Assembly (NCBI GenBank): GCA_022453515.1
Contig: JAJNNY010000069.1
Location: forward strand, 1-64,000
Reading direction: 5' to 3'
Length of the DNA: 64,000 nt
Origin: Astrocystis sublimbata
Taxonomy: Eukaryota > Ascomycota > Sordariomycetes > Xylariales > Xylariaceae
Shown here: positions 23,374 through 36,100 of the stretch, in pieces
Layout of the letters: each line of letters opens with the position of its first letter
Numbering within the stretch: position 1 is the first letter of the stretch
Translations under genes and position numbers: made by a program
The notes under the pieces: model-generated
Database searches by the model: none
Told to the model about the DNA's origin: nothing
The model's input: the letters and a program-made list of their open reading frames with translations, nothing else

Positions 23374-24430
23374 GATGACGACAAGACAGTGTCAGCTTGA
23401 CTTGCAACAGATATCTGTGAGGGTGTGTGATTGCTATGACGGCCAGTGAGACCCCATTTCACGAAGCCATGAAGTCGTGAGGCGAGACTGATCAATGCTT
23501 TGTCATATTTTGGACATACTAAACTTAATCGCCGACTTTCGGCGCCAGTCACGTCTCTCGTCGATCGTGGAAAGCCGGTCTCGCGGGCTTCCCCTCCGGG
23601 TTCCAGCCGATTAGTCAAGATGGCGTACTTCATGATCTTTGGGCTCGAATGGCGGCGGCGCAACACACTGATCGGCATCACCAACCGTCACTGAGGTTTT
23701 GCTCCGGCTGGGTGGCGCGTTGGCTGTTGCTTCAGTCCTTGGCACGGCATCCTGGGTTTTATTCCTTCGTTTAACTCCTTCGTCGGGTTCCCTCGGCTCT
23801 ATCCGTCTAGCGTCCTTTGCCACGATCCATAATCGACCGGGTACGCAGGAACCTGGTTTAGTCAGGCCTGCATCGTTTGCCAAGGGAGTGCACTAACCTT
23901 ACATGGTATTCCTCGCCGCAAAAGCACGAAACTCAGCACGATGCATGGCAAGAAACAGATACGCTAGTGAACCTGGTGTTGCAGAATAGTGGCTTTGCGC
24001 ACAGACAGTGCATATGAGGCGGTTCAGGGGTTCGTGTTGGGAGGGAGGAAATCAACACAGAGCTTGAGACCTAATGTCGGGTGCGTAACTCATGGCAACT
24101 CATGGCGATGTATCAAAAGGTACATTGCACCGTTCGCTTGGAAGTTCTCCAGTGTAAATTTCGATAACAAGGGGGGGAACCTGCAAGGGTCAAGGAAGCG
24201 CGGTGAGGCGATGGTATGAGGCGATGGTACGAGGGGAGGTACAGAGTCCTCAATACGCAGCCTTCGCGTCCGTTGCACGTACAACACTATATGCTGTCAT
24301 TGCTATCACAAGTAGGTAATATACAAGGGGCACACAGCAACTAACAAGTATACATATTGATCAAGAGCGAGAATACTAACAAGCCGCCCAAAGGCCTGGT
24401 GTCGTGTAATCCATCACTTGTTAGTACAAA
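23374..24430. promoter_or_regulatory. Divergent promoter region, half-C/A gene and AsaB-like gene
   Basis: About 1.06 kb between two divergent starts, so the two genes may share upstream control. No gene found; no specific binding site is claimed. Confidence 0.4.
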
Positions 24431-25465
24431 ATGGCACCGTTCCCAAAAACGGCGATCTTCAACTACTACGGACCCGCGACCCGCGACACGGTCCCGGAGT
24501 TTGACGACACGGCAGTGCTAGTTAGCAGCCCCGGGGACCTTGCCGAGGTCGAGCTTCCGCTTCGGGATCTCCGGACGTCCGAAGGGGGTTCGTCGTCGTC
24601 ACCACTCGAGACCATCCACGACTCGTCGTCTCATGAGGAGATAAAGGCAAGCCTCGACGTGCTGGGCTTCACGGCCTTCCGCCACAGCTCGGCGCTGCAG
24701 GCGCCGCCATTTACGGCTCGGTCCTGGCTCAGCAAGGAGTTGCTGACGCAGAACTACTTCCCCGAGGTCAACGCTTACCTGCGTGGCGCCCTCGGCGCAA
24801 CGTTTGTGCACTGTTTCACGTACGCGTTACGGTGCCAGACCTCGCATGAGGACGTCTCAGCCAAGTCGGTCTCGGACAACGGACCAATCAAACGGGTGCA
24901 CTGCGACTTCTCCGAGTACGGCGCCTGGAAGCTGCTGCAGAATGTCATCGCTCTCGACGCCGTCCACGCCTTCGACCCCGAGGGCCTCGTGCCCGAGGCG
25001 GCCAAGGGCAAACAGGTGCCGCCGCCCATGGAGCAGTACAGCGGCAGGCGCTGGGCCATCTACTCGTTCTGGCGGCCCCTCGAGCCGGTGAAGCGAGACC
25101 CGCTGGGCGTCTGCGACCCCAGATCTATAAACCGCAACACCGACATGCTTGAGATGAAGCGCGGCTACCCGGCGATAGGCGAGACGCAGGCCCCCTTCGA
25201 GTTCGGCGCACTGCTGTACCGTCCACCCCTCGGCGGAGATGAGCGACACCAACATCGGTGGTTCGCCATCTCGGAGCAGCAGCCCGACGAGGTCTTGATG
25301 ATCAAGTTATATGACACGGAGAGGGACAGGCCCTACAGGGGGAAATACAGCGACGAGACGACACGGGTGGCACCCGGGATCCCCCATGTGAGCTTCGAGC
25401 TCCCTGGGACCCAGCATCAAGAGCCTCGACGGAGCATCGAAATCCGCGCACTTGTTGTTTTTTAG
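24431..25465 (+). CDS. AsaB/CmcJ-like oxidoreductase (GA4-desaturase-type family)
   Basis: Single exon, 344 residues, typical for this fungal family. Recognisable blocks are KRVHCDFSEYGAWKLL (about residues 154-170), RRWAIYSFWRPLEPVKRDPL (about 206-225, with the CDPRSI that follows), HRWFAISEQQPDEVLMIKLYDT (about 275-297) and the closing RRSIEIRALVVF. Named relatives include AsaB of the aspergillic acid NRPS cluster, a hydroxylase/desaturase-type member, and CmcJ-like proteins. They are thought to be Fe/2-oxoglutarate-like oxygenases, and HCD could hold two metal ligands. Such genes recur beside NRPSs, so it probably hydroxylates or desaturates the peptide or a precursor. It is divergent from the half-C/A gene. 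Family call is firm; the reaction is inferred. Confidence 0.85.
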   Translation: MAPFPKTAIFNYYGPATRDTVPEFDDTAVLVSSPGDLAEVELPLRDLRTSEGGSSSSPLETIHDSSSHEEIKASLDVLGFTAFRHSSALQAPPFTARSWLSKELLTQNYFPEVNAYLRGALGATFVHCFTYALRCQTSHEDVSAKSVSDNGPIKRVHCDFSEYGAWKLLQNVIALDAVHAFDPEGLVPEAAKGKQVPPPMEQYSGRRWAIYSFWRPLEPVKRDPLGVCDPRSINRNTDMLEMKRGYPAIGETQAPFEFGALLYRPPLGGDERHQHRWFAISEQQPDEVLMIKLYDTERDRPYRGKYSDETTRVAPGIPHVSFELPGTQHQEPRRSIEIRALVVF

Positions 25466-26277
25466 ACGAGGGTGAGACAACGCCATGGATCACGGGTGAC
25501 ATGAATTTATTCAAGGACTTCGAGAACGAACGAAGATGAAGCTATACTAGAGCGATAGTGTAGTGTAGTCTGGTTTAAAAGAAACGAGTCATGACCCCCT
25601 GTGCAAGTGAAGGCATGTCTTGGCCTTATACCTCCAAGTTTCCCTTTTGGGGCTTTCTCCTGTTGGCTACGAATTTCGATTGGACAAGAAGAATAACAAG
25701 CTAAAAAGTAGTGTACCGCTACCCGAGGCTAGCTAAGCCCTACAAGCAGAACGGCGGCACGGCACTAGATGAGCAGCCCTACTGAGAAGACGATGAAGGT
25801 ATCGTGTCGAAACAGTATAGGTGATGAATATAGATATATATATATATATATGTATATGAGGATCTCGAATGATGGGAGTTTTCTTTTCTTCCGTTTGTTC
25901 TCTTCTTTGGCGAGATGAGGATTTCCTTCCGCCATGGTTTTGGTCATACTACCTGGTACCGGACGATACTATACATGTGATACAAGGTCCATGATGCCCC
26001 TCAGTCTTTCTTGACAGCTTGAGCCAAGACGGTCCCACCCACGCGAACCATCGGACACTGCTAGGTAAGCGACGCTTAAGCATAGCGCCACAAAAGCGGC
26101 CTGCTGAGACGCGTGTAGCAATGCTACCTTGGTGTCGACTTGTCGGGAAACTCCGACGAGTTGATCGTGTGTATCAGGTATCGTGTATGCGGCTGGGGTC
26201 TCATAACCCGCCTTCCGTATAATCCTTTGATCTTTTACTCTTCTTTTGCCAATTTGGCTTGGCCGCCCCAGTGATTA
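25466..26277. other. Intergenic with TA microsatellite
   Basis: Spacer between convergent genes. It contains the TA repeat listed separately. No gene seen. Confidence 0.45.
25834..25857. repeat. (TA)n microsatellite
   Basis: About nine perfect TA units followed by a GTATATG tail, downstream of the AsaB-like gene. Confidence 0.85.
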
Positions 26278-26859
26278 TCATTGCCGATGGAAGCCTTCGT
26301 CATGCTGGGACGTATTGACGTTCGGGTCAGGCAAGCCCACCGATTGATTTGTGCAGTCGAAGTCCAAAAGCTCGGCGTCGAAGTTGGCCATCCACCACGG
26401 CTGGCGGTATGGGACGCCGTTGGCGTCGAACTTGACCACCTTGCAGCGACCCTTTTCCATGTGCAACTTCAGCGCCGTCTTACGTGAAAAGGTCTGCGGA
26501 CAACGGGGACAGGCCACTTTCCCTTGCATGCCTTCTTTCTCCTTGCAGTGCCGTCGGTAGTTCGACAGACATGAGAAGGTCCTTCCGCCGCAGTTGTGCA
26601 GCCAACACTTAATGGGCATGGCTTCTGTCATCTGTTGGAGGGATGGAGGGGCACCGAGCGGCAGGTTGAACGCTGACAGGTCTGTGCCAGCATGCAGATA
26701 CAGGTCTTCCTGTAGATCTACAGGAGGATTCAGCTGGTATGCACCTATGTCGGCGACTACCGGTTCCTTGCCAGCGGTAGATCTTGAGTGATTACTCTCT
26801 CCCGAGGCATTGGTGACCGGAGTCGTCCAAGTAGAGGTAGACAAGCTGTCCCAGTTCAT
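26278..26859 (-). CDS. C2H2 zinc-finger protein, putative cluster regulator
   Basis: 193 residues from the ATG at 26859 (MNWDSLSTS); an in-frame upstream ATG at 26961 would add 34 residues and cannot be excluded. Two C2H2-type fingers lie at about residues 84-135: C-x4-C-x12-H/C in CWLHNCGGRTFSCLSNYRRHC and a second, CPRCPQTFSRKTALKLHMEKGRC, with C-x2-C and a C-terminal H/C pair. The N-terminal half is Ser/Thr/Pro-rich and low complexity, like an activation region; the C-terminus is acidic. It lies between the AsaB-like gene and the main NRPS and may be the pathway regulator. DNA binding is inferred from the fingers. No target sites were sought. Confidence 0.72.
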   Translation of the reverse strand: MNWDSLSTSTWTTPVTNASGESNHSRSTAGKEPVVADIGAYQLNPPVDLQEDLYLHAGTDLSAFNLPLGAPPSLQQMTEAMPIKCWLHNCGGRTFSCLSNYRRHCKEKEGMQGKVACPRCPQTFSRKTALKLHMEKGRCKVVKFDANGVPYRQPWWMANFDAELLDFDCTNQSVGLPDPNVNTSQHDEGFHRQ

Positions 26860-29800
26860 GATGACGGTGGCATGAAAAGTGTCGTGTGGTTTCTGGCATG
26901 TATAGGAGCTTTGCTCCTGTAATGGAAGTGTAATTGCGACTTGGTGAATGGTATCTAGCAACTATGTCTTGCGCGACAACAGCTATACAAGTGTCTAGAT
27001 CTAACAATGGTAGCTGATGAGGGTCTTTAGCTACCAAGGCGGCACGGTCATTAATCGCGTCTATATGAAATTTCGTAATCATGCTGACTTAAATACCCTT
27101 TAGAGCATCCCCATCTGATTTCTAAGACTGACGGTACATTATATCACATGTAATAACGGACACCAAAGATGTACATATGCAAGCTATATGAATGCGGCAA
27201 AGGTGACAGTGTCCCACTACGTGCTACGAAACAAATCATGCAGAGACCTGACCAATACCCCACGATGTAACCAGATAGGAGCCCTTGCATTTATGGGGAA
27301 GATCTTTGTTTTTTTTAAATCATGCAAGCTGGTCAGCAAGTCTTTCCGAACTGTGCCGCCGGCCCAAAATTGCCCGCAGCAATTATTATGAACGGGTTAC
27401 AGTTGTTATACTTGATGTTATATGATATTCATAACTGCTATTCAATCTCCAAAGCCAATATTCAGATTGCCATAATATGACAATATGCATCAACAATGTA
27501 CACTTCATACTTTATTATCAAGAGTTCTAGCCCACGTGCAGTATTATCTCATCGAGCTGCGGCGATATCACACGTGTCTATTCGTTCCACCTACTAGAAA
27601 GCTTGCGCGCAAGTTAGATAAGACGATTTGATTTAGTTGATAGTACAGAGACAATCATAAGACTCTTTGCTTGTCACCTGCTGTCAACGAAGCTACAAAT
27701 TCTAGTCGGAACACCCTGAGACCGTGTTTCCGGCTTAGAGGTCCTCCGTTGCCGGCCTCACTTACTAAGCATTGGCTCGATTCACCTGCATTTGCCTGCA
27801 TCATATACTGATCGTATAGTTTAGTCAGCCGTTCACTACCATATTAAGGTACGCATCCAGGGATCTTGGGAAGGCAGTAATGCCGCGTGGCCAGCATCAA
27901 CAGGCCGCTTCTGACGACATCAAGCCCTAGCGAGGGCGCTAGAGTCTAGGCCCAACGCGCAGACAATCCCATATCTCTGGAGTAAATAACCCCGAATGAC
28001 TTCAGTTAGCTGGCCAAGACGTCAACGTGCAGACTTCATGAGAAACCGACTTCCTTACTTAAGTACCCAGGTATGAATGTGTCAAAGTGGCGAGAGTGCA
28101 GATCAACTGTTGATAACCCGGAATCCAAACCTTTCCAGCTACATACGTACATGTGGGACGACGATTGTCAGATGAGGCAGTAAGACTTCCCATCAATGGA
28201 TTGATTTGCATAATTACCATATACTACTTATGGTATGTGTTGCCTAATAATTAATATCTACCGATGCGAAGCAATGGCACAGCGGTAGTATCTACCGATG
28301 CGAAGCAGTGGCACAGCAGTCTCGGCCGTTCATAGACCGAGCCCCTCCCAAGGTTGAACGACCTAGGTAAGTACTTAAGTAGGTAGGTATACATACATGT
28401 AGGTAGTATACGCAAACCCACGGTGTGGTTCGGTTGGTGGCGCACTCCTGCCAGTGATCACTCGCTGCCCCCACCTGGATCCACGTTTGTACACGTAGCG
28501 CCATGGCCTTCAGAATTGATGCCCAGTAACACTAAACTCGTCTTGCTTGTCACTTACGAGACTCTCGGCAGGATAATGTCTTGGTCCCTTGCCTCCAGCT
28601 ACTTCCTCGGCAAGGTCCACTGGTAGTGCAGAAACATGACTAGGCGAGCTAGTACTGTGTACAGGTCTCCAGGATGATAATGGTTAGCCCCTTGCCACAG
28701 TGGATTCTTTTACTAGAGCAGCAATAGCTCCGACATCTGTACTTCTGCACCTAATTCGTGTGAGAAGGTATTTGCCGCTTATCACGTTGTCTTTCTATTT
28801 GTTGGGAAATAAGGCCGTCGCACTTCTTGTGACTCCCCCGAATACCTTCAGGTTCTATTTCAAGTTATATAGGTTCATGATTCTATTCTATTTTCCTAAT
28901 AATACTTATTTAAGTTTGCTTAGTACCCTCAAGAACACCACTAGTAAAGCGCCTTTACTTCCGTAATTGTAGTAGATTTATCCTGAGGCTTCGTGGACAA
29001 TTAGTATTGTAATAATTATGCTTAGACAGCAAGGATATATATGAGCATAGAAATTACTATACAGAGAATCCATTATGGCAAGGGTAGTTCGTTCATTTCA
29101 TCCTTGGCCTATCAATCTCGGGTTTGTCAGCAGGAAAAGCCTCCTATGTCTTTGGCTTATACCACTCTGCCACTACGTATTAGGTGCTTACATACATTCA
29201 AAGCCATCACCCAATGCGTACAAACAGATGTAGTAAATACCAGTAGTCAGGATCCTGTCACATGACTGACTCAACCACCATTAAACGCCATCACACCACC
29301 ACGTGCGCAGATCTCGGTTTGAAGCAGCCATACGCTCCATAAACGGCGCACATCCAGACAATTGATTATCTACGGGATTACACACTACGCCACCGCTGCT
29401 GAATTCGCATTAATCATTTCTGTCACAGCAGCAGTACACCATTAGTCCAGAGACCCAAGAGGACTCAGAGCGGTATATTCCACGTAAGAATATCCGCTTG
29501 GCCCACCGCCGCAGTAATCTTGTTACACCCGCGTGCCAGCCAGGGCACCACATGTTCTAATACGCCACTGCATGTGGGGTTACATGCTGCCGTGCCGCTG
29601 CCGTGCCGCTGCCGTGCTTGCCGCACTATGCCCTGACAATTGCCGAGATCGTCCCATGGGACCCCCCTCCATCCCCCGAGCCGAGAACGCGAGGTGGGTG
29701 ATAGAATGTGTAGGCATGTACAGCAGATGAGACGGCCGCCTTACTTAGGAATTCAGACTTTATCAATCCCTACTGGTTCGATATAGTTAACACTGAAAAG

Positions 29801-30116
29801 CATTTCACTGATCCGCCAAGCCATCGAGTTTGAGCCTCTCGTGTAATCAAAGGGAAGGAAGTGCCGGCATGCCAGCTCTCTAACCATAGTTATCCGAGTC
29901 ACATACGTCTCGTCTCTCTCTCCTTGTCACGTACCCAAACTAGACTTATAGTTCAGACAGACCCGATAGAGATGATAGATCTTGATGCGCATGATATATA
30001 CTACAAACATAGAACCTTAATGACAAGCTAGTACTATACACACAACCTAACCACCACCGTCATATATTCCCACTATCATCTCCCAAAACACACTCTCCAT
30101 AATCCCTAGCCCCCCT
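26860..30116. other. 3.3-kb gene-poor spacer
   Basis: No convincing coding sequence on either strand. It holds a 34-bp tandem duplication at 28255-28320, an AT-rich stretch near 28900-29050 and a GCTGCCGTGCC-type repeat near 29588-29620. Short ORFs lack domain content. Confidence 0.45.
28255..28320. repeat. 34-bp tandem duplication
   Basis: TATCTACCGATGCGAAGCA and the bases that follow (CAATGGCACAGCGGTAG) recur immediately downstream with only a couple of mismatches (period 34). A GATGCGAAGC-type word is common to both copies. Confidence 0.85.
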
Positions 30117-33100
30117 TCAATTCCCCCTAAGAATCTCCCCCAGCCCCTCCAGCACCCCACGCAAGAAGTCCTCATCAAACTTGCCAGACGTGACATGAAC
30201 AGAGACATGAACACCCTGCTCGACAGGCACGCCGGTGATGCGCAGAGTATCATTCAGCAGGACGGGCTCTTCGGGCATGTGGTAATGCCACGGTGTGCGA
30301 CGGCCGCATATATCGAGTGTCGGCTCATTGTCGATGTTTTGGTACTTGGTGATCATGCCGAACTCGCGCGTCGCCCCGGGCCAGGCCACGCAGTGCTTGA
30401 GCATCTCGTCGAGGCCGACTGTCTCGTGACTCACGCTGTCTGTGAACTGCTGCTGGATCTCGCGAGAGAGTGCGTCGAGCTTTCCGTCCTGCGCATTCGT
30501 CACCCGGACGGGGATTGTATTGGTGCACGGCCCTGTTGTGTCCTCTAGTTGGGCGGGAAGGCCACTGCGACCGGATACAACGCGGCCGAAAACGACATCT
30601 ACGCATCGGGACATGCGCGAGAGGAGCTTTGCGCAGCAAGCCGTGAAGTAGGATGCTGGTGTTGAGTTTCCAGAATGTAGGTCTGTTGGAGCTTCCAGTG
30701 TCCCTTCGACTATAAGCAACTTCTCATGCCCTGTAGCTACTGCCACCTGTGTGTTCTGCTGGATCGCAGTCATGTTTGAGTTCTGGAGTAATGCGCGCCA
30801 GAATGGATAGCTGCTAGGGTTCCTCGTCGCGACATGCTTCATATAGTTTGAGAAGGAAGGTAGACTTGCCGGACGAGAGCCATTGAGAATATCGCCGAGG
30901 CTCGACATGATGGAAGGGAGACTGATGCCGTCGTATTGAGCATGCGAGATGCGCATCGCCAGCTTGCGCCGCCCCTCGCCATCCTTGAGTAGAACGAATC
31001 GTAGGGGTGACCGACCGAGAAAACGCTCTAGTCCGCGTTCCTGGTCGGTGGGAGCCTGAAGAACACCTTCCCAGTTGTCCACCGAAATTTGCTCCAGCGA
31101 CACGGTGAGGTCTGCTAGTACCACCTGGAACAGCTCGCCCTTCAAATGGACGAATACCGTGCGCAAAATGTCGAATGACTGCACCAGTTCAGAACAGCTC
31201 TCATACAAGTGTGCTTCGTCCAGCATCGGGGGCAGCTCCGTCAAGATATAGGGGCTGTACAGAGGCCCAGCATCCGAAACGCCGGTGATGAAGTCACGTT
31301 GACTCCACGATGTAGGGAAGACATCGGATATGTTCGGAGACTCAAGGTGAATAGCGGGTTTGATATGCTGATCAACAAATTCTCGCCCGTTGGGGAGTTT
31401 TAGGAGAGAGAAAGCTTCCGGGGCCGTCCATTGAATCGCTTCAGGGGCTGTAGTTAGCCTCTCGGCGAGTTTGCAGAGCTTCGGGCACTGCATGACATCG
31501 GAAACACGTAGCACGAGACGCTCCGCTCGAGCTGCGACCACCAGGCGCATGGCCGCTATCGAGTCTCCGCCGAGTTGGAAAAAGCTATCGTCTGCTGAAA
31601 TTGAGCGCGCATCTATATTCAACAGAGAGGCCCAGATCTTCTGAAGCTGCTTCTCCGTCGCTGTTCGTGGGGCTCGACGGACTGCTTGCACGTCGCCCGG
31701 GAAAACGATTTCTTCTGCCTTGCAAGAAGCACCAAGCTGACGCAAGCGTTTGCGATCTATCTTATTGGTCGCTGTCAGAGGCATTCTGTTGATTGGTATA
31801 TATGCGGTCGGACACATATACGCAGGTAGGACTTTGGAAAGTCGGTCGTTGATATTGGCCATTGCTGAGACTATGAGTCCACGAAGCTGTTCTGATGTGG
31901 ATGTATCACCCTGAAGAGGTGACACGTATGCAACCAGTATTGGTGTCGGACGCCCAGCCGGTGTGACCAGGTCGGCAGCGACCTGATACTCTACGAATAT
32001 ATGTCGTCGCAGGTGGTGTTCGATCTCACCCAGTTCCACCCGCTGCCCGCGGATTTTGACTTGAGCATCCTCACGGCCTGCGTACACGAGGCTTCCGTCA
32101 ATGGACAGCTTCACCAAATCCCCTGTTCGATAAGCACACCCTGATCTTCCTACCTGACCTGGTTCAGGACCTCCTTCGAGGAGCCAAGGAGGATTCCGGA
32201 TGAAAGATGCAGCAGTCTTTTCGGCATCGTTGAGATATCCGGCCGCAACTAGAGGTCCTTCTAAGCAGAGCTCTCCGATTTCCCCAATGCCACAAAGCTG
32301 GCCGCGACCATCTGAACCGCGTTGGATCACCCAGGTATTCGTGGCGATACCGTGACCAATGGTACCCTCAACCGAGTCTTTGGTCAAATTTGCAAACGTT
32401 GCCATAGCACAACATTCAGCTGGGCCATACCAATTGATGACGCGGATGCCAAGCTCTAGTATGGGTAGAACATTCTGCTTGCGCACAGCCTCCCCTCCGA
32501 GGGCGAGAGTTTGAAAGGTCCCAGCGAGAGGTCGTAAATCGAGTGTGACAGCGAGTGACGGGGTCAAAAAAGCGAAGGTGGCTTTACTTTGTTGCAAAGC
32601 AGCGACAAGGTTGTTTTGGCGGTCTGATTCTGAAGGAATACAAAGACAGCTGCCGGTGTGTAAAGCGACGAGGAAATTTGCCCATGCTATATCGAAGCTA
32701 TACGCGGCAAAGTCGAATACTCGACTCTCTCGTCCAATGTGACAGGCAGCTGCAATATGGGGAAGAGCCGACGACCAATTCCGATGGGTCAAAATTGCAC
32801 CTTTGGGAATACCGGTACTGCCAGAAGTGTAGACTACGCAAAGAGGTTGATCGGGTGTCATCTGTAGTTTGTAATCCTGCTCAGAGACTTGCGAGATGTC
32901 TTGCAGTGTCGCCCAGGACAACGCAATGACGGTGGCGACTCCGCATAAGCGTCCCATAGTGAGCTCACCGCTCTTTGATGTGAGGATCAGGGCCGATTTC
33001 GTCTGCTGGATGATTAATGACAATCTTTCCTCCGGCTGCGTGATATCGACTGCGACTGACGCTGCACCAGCCTTCATTACGGCGAGCATGGCAACAGTTG

Positions 33101-36100
33101 TCCACATCGACTTCTCGAATACAAGGGGGATGAAGTGTCCTGGCCCAACACCATGATGCTTGACCATATGGTTCGCCAGTCGCGTCGACGCGAGGTCTAG
33201 CTGCCCATATGTAAGTTCACCATCCCAAGCGCTTACAGCAGGTGCAAGGGGCGAAAGACTAGCAGTCCGCCGGAAGGCATCGTGCACGTGTAACTCTTGA
33301 TACTCGGGACACTGGGCATTCTGATGCCAGATGTCAGCAATATCGGCAGGGCTGGCGATACTCAATGAGCCCATGAGATCATTGGCTGCACCAGCGGCAG
33401 TCATGCGCGGAAGCATGTGGAGGAATTGATCGAGCATTCGTTGCGCAAGCTTGCTGTCCACGAGTGCAGAACAGTAGTGAACTCTGACAAGCACGCCGGC
33501 AGTCCTTTGAAGCTCGCATTCTACGACGATGCCGTAAGAACGTAAATGTTCACTCAAGGCTCCGTCCGCATCAATGGTATCGCCCGGTGTACGAATATGA
33601 AGCAAAGATCGTCCGCGACAGCAGCGGGCAGCATTTTCGCCTAGCTGACGGATTCTATGAAGTCCAATGCGTTCATGCGTCGACGATGAAATCAACCCAT
33701 CTTGGATTGTTTGCAGGAAATGAGCGCGAGTCATGTCGTCGTCTATCAAGACATGTGCTGGGACAACTGAGACTCTAGATCCAGTGCTTTTCTGGCTGGT
33801 AGTCGCGCTAAAAACGACATCACCATCCCCACTGTATCGGGACAAAAGCAGAGCCCAGGTGGCGCGGAAGAATGCAGACGCAGAGACACTATCAGGTGTG
33901 AAAGCGTCCAAAGTCCCAACAGGTGTTACCGAGTCGACACGAGGGCTATACAGGGGCGAAGGAAACTCAGGAAACATTGTAGCATCAAGTCCCTCCAGGG
34001 TCGTCTTCCAGTAAGCTGTCGCTGCGTCTTCATCAACACCGACTTGATGCCGGAAAAATTCCGATCGTAAGCCGACAGAGTCCGAGGCCCCAGTGTCAGG
34101 TTCGCACTTTGATAGTATAAAGTCTATCGCGTTTTCTAGAATATCGAGGACTTCTGTGGCTGCTTGACTGCCGAAAGTGCTTTGGCGGCAAATGAGTTCG
34201 ACCATGGTGGACGGACCGTCGACGCCTGCGGACAGTAGCAAATCGAACTACTATAGTTAGCATATTGATAAATTTTTAATAGATTGTGCCATCCTACCTC
34301 TGTTGGATCGCCCTCGGCTACATCTTTAAGTTGTAACCCGATTTCTTGTCGTTCTTGGGAATACATGTCGCGGACGGTGAGGGCTGTGTTAAAAAGTTTC
34401 TGCGACCCGAGGCCTAGTGCATGTTGTATCTCTGCCAGTGAGGCGTGTTGATAAGCCATGTGATCAATAGAGCGCTTGCTAGTTTCATCTAGGGCAGCCT
34501 CCAGGTCGGCGGTCAAGTCAACTTTTCCAATAAGCACTATTACTTTTAGTTAGTACATATCCAGAGCATAACCAGGGCTTAATCAAGGCTCAACGAGGGC
34601 TTAAACAGGGCTTAACCAGGGCTTAACTTACTATTGATGAGAGGAGCGACCATCTCGTCAATTCCGTCAATGGGAAGGTCTCTACCCGATGCGAGATAGC
34701 CAAAGCACGGTTTGTCTAGTCCCGTCAAGCGACACAGAACCAATGCCCAGGCGACTTGCAAGAAAGTTGCTCGGGTGATACCTCGGGACTTGCAGTATTC
34801 ATGAAGCATCGTCGGGTTTCCAATATTGACACTGAGAGTAACATAACCATCCACTTCGGACTGATGCGCCGGTCCTTCACCCGATGCAACGCAGCATGGT
34901 GCCACGCCCTGGAGGAATTGAGTCCAGTATTGCAGACGCTCAAGCTCTGGCGTCGCAGAGATATGTGTAACAACAGTTTTGAACTGGGGGGCGGGCAGCA
35001 ATTCCTGATCGTCATATGCCATGGCGAGGTCGCGCAAGAGGGCCGCCATGGCGGCAGCATCTATAAGAGCATGGCTTACATCGAAACGGCAAGCAACCTG
35101 GCCATCCAAGCCGGAACAGATCTTGACTGAGAAAGGAGGAGACTTGGCAGAGAACTCGGGGGTTTGAAGAGCGCTGAGGAATTCTTCTGGAGAATCCTTG
35201 GGCCCATTGATTTGTTCGACGCCTCCTTTTCTGGGCGATAGTAAGACTTGCAGATGTCGTCCGGTCTCAGGGTGGGCCATGAATATCGTCGAGAACATTC
35301 CATGTCTGGCCAAGGCTCGATTCCACGAATCTTCGAATTTTTCTGGATTCACAGGCATGATCATGTTGCCCTTTGTGACCTGGCAAGACCATATCCAGTA
35401 ATTTACATAAGTCGCAGCACCTGCTTGATTGCTGAGGAGTATCCCCTCTTGTAGTGCTGTACACGGGTAGATGTCTCGGACATCCGCCTTTTCACGTTCC
35501 ATTTCCTTGAGCTCGCCGAGAAGCCTGTCGAGATTCTCATAGGAGATGTCCAAAAGAGGATAGTCAGCGAGCGTTGGGTGCGGGCTCATGCCAGCAAGTC
35601 TGAGAGCCGTGGTCCTCAGGTCAGCGAGAGCTGTGTCCAGCCATCGGTCAAGTCTATCTCGATGCTTGATGCGTGTGTTGAACCCGAGAGTGACAGTGAG
35701 CTGATCATGGATGATCTCAACCGTGACACCGAGAATACCGAATCGCCTCGTGTTTGGTGACGTCTCCTCTAGTACAATATCGCCTTCGCCATCATCAAGA
35801 CGTGTGAACAGGCCGTTCTCGCTCTCTAACTGCTGAAAGCGGCCAGTGTAGTTGACCAAGATTTCGATGTCTTCTCCAACCGGATGCGGATCGGTACGAG
35901 CACGATCATAGCAGCGACGAGCAAAATAAGGTCTACCTTTGCCGGGCATCCGGGCTCGTACGTCTTTGGTACGGCGAACCAGTTCGCAGATATCGCCTCC
36001 AGCTATAGGGGTTAGCTGAACTGGGTGGAAAGTAGTGAACCAGCCTACAGTCTCCGAGAGATCAATGTCCATTCCATCTATTGGTTCTCGGCCGTGGCCT

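Noticed and set aside
25834..25857. TA repeat as a promoter TATA box
   Set aside because: It lies downstream of the AsaB-like gene between convergent genes, so a microsatellite is the simpler reading.
30195..30548. 117-codon plus-strand ORF over the NRPS 3' end
   Set aside because: Antisense shadow of the terminal C domain.
34612..34631. NRPS split into two genes at the intron with the minisatellite
   Set aside because: The intron has GTAAGT and AG ends, frames agree on both sides and C4 sequence continues across the junction.
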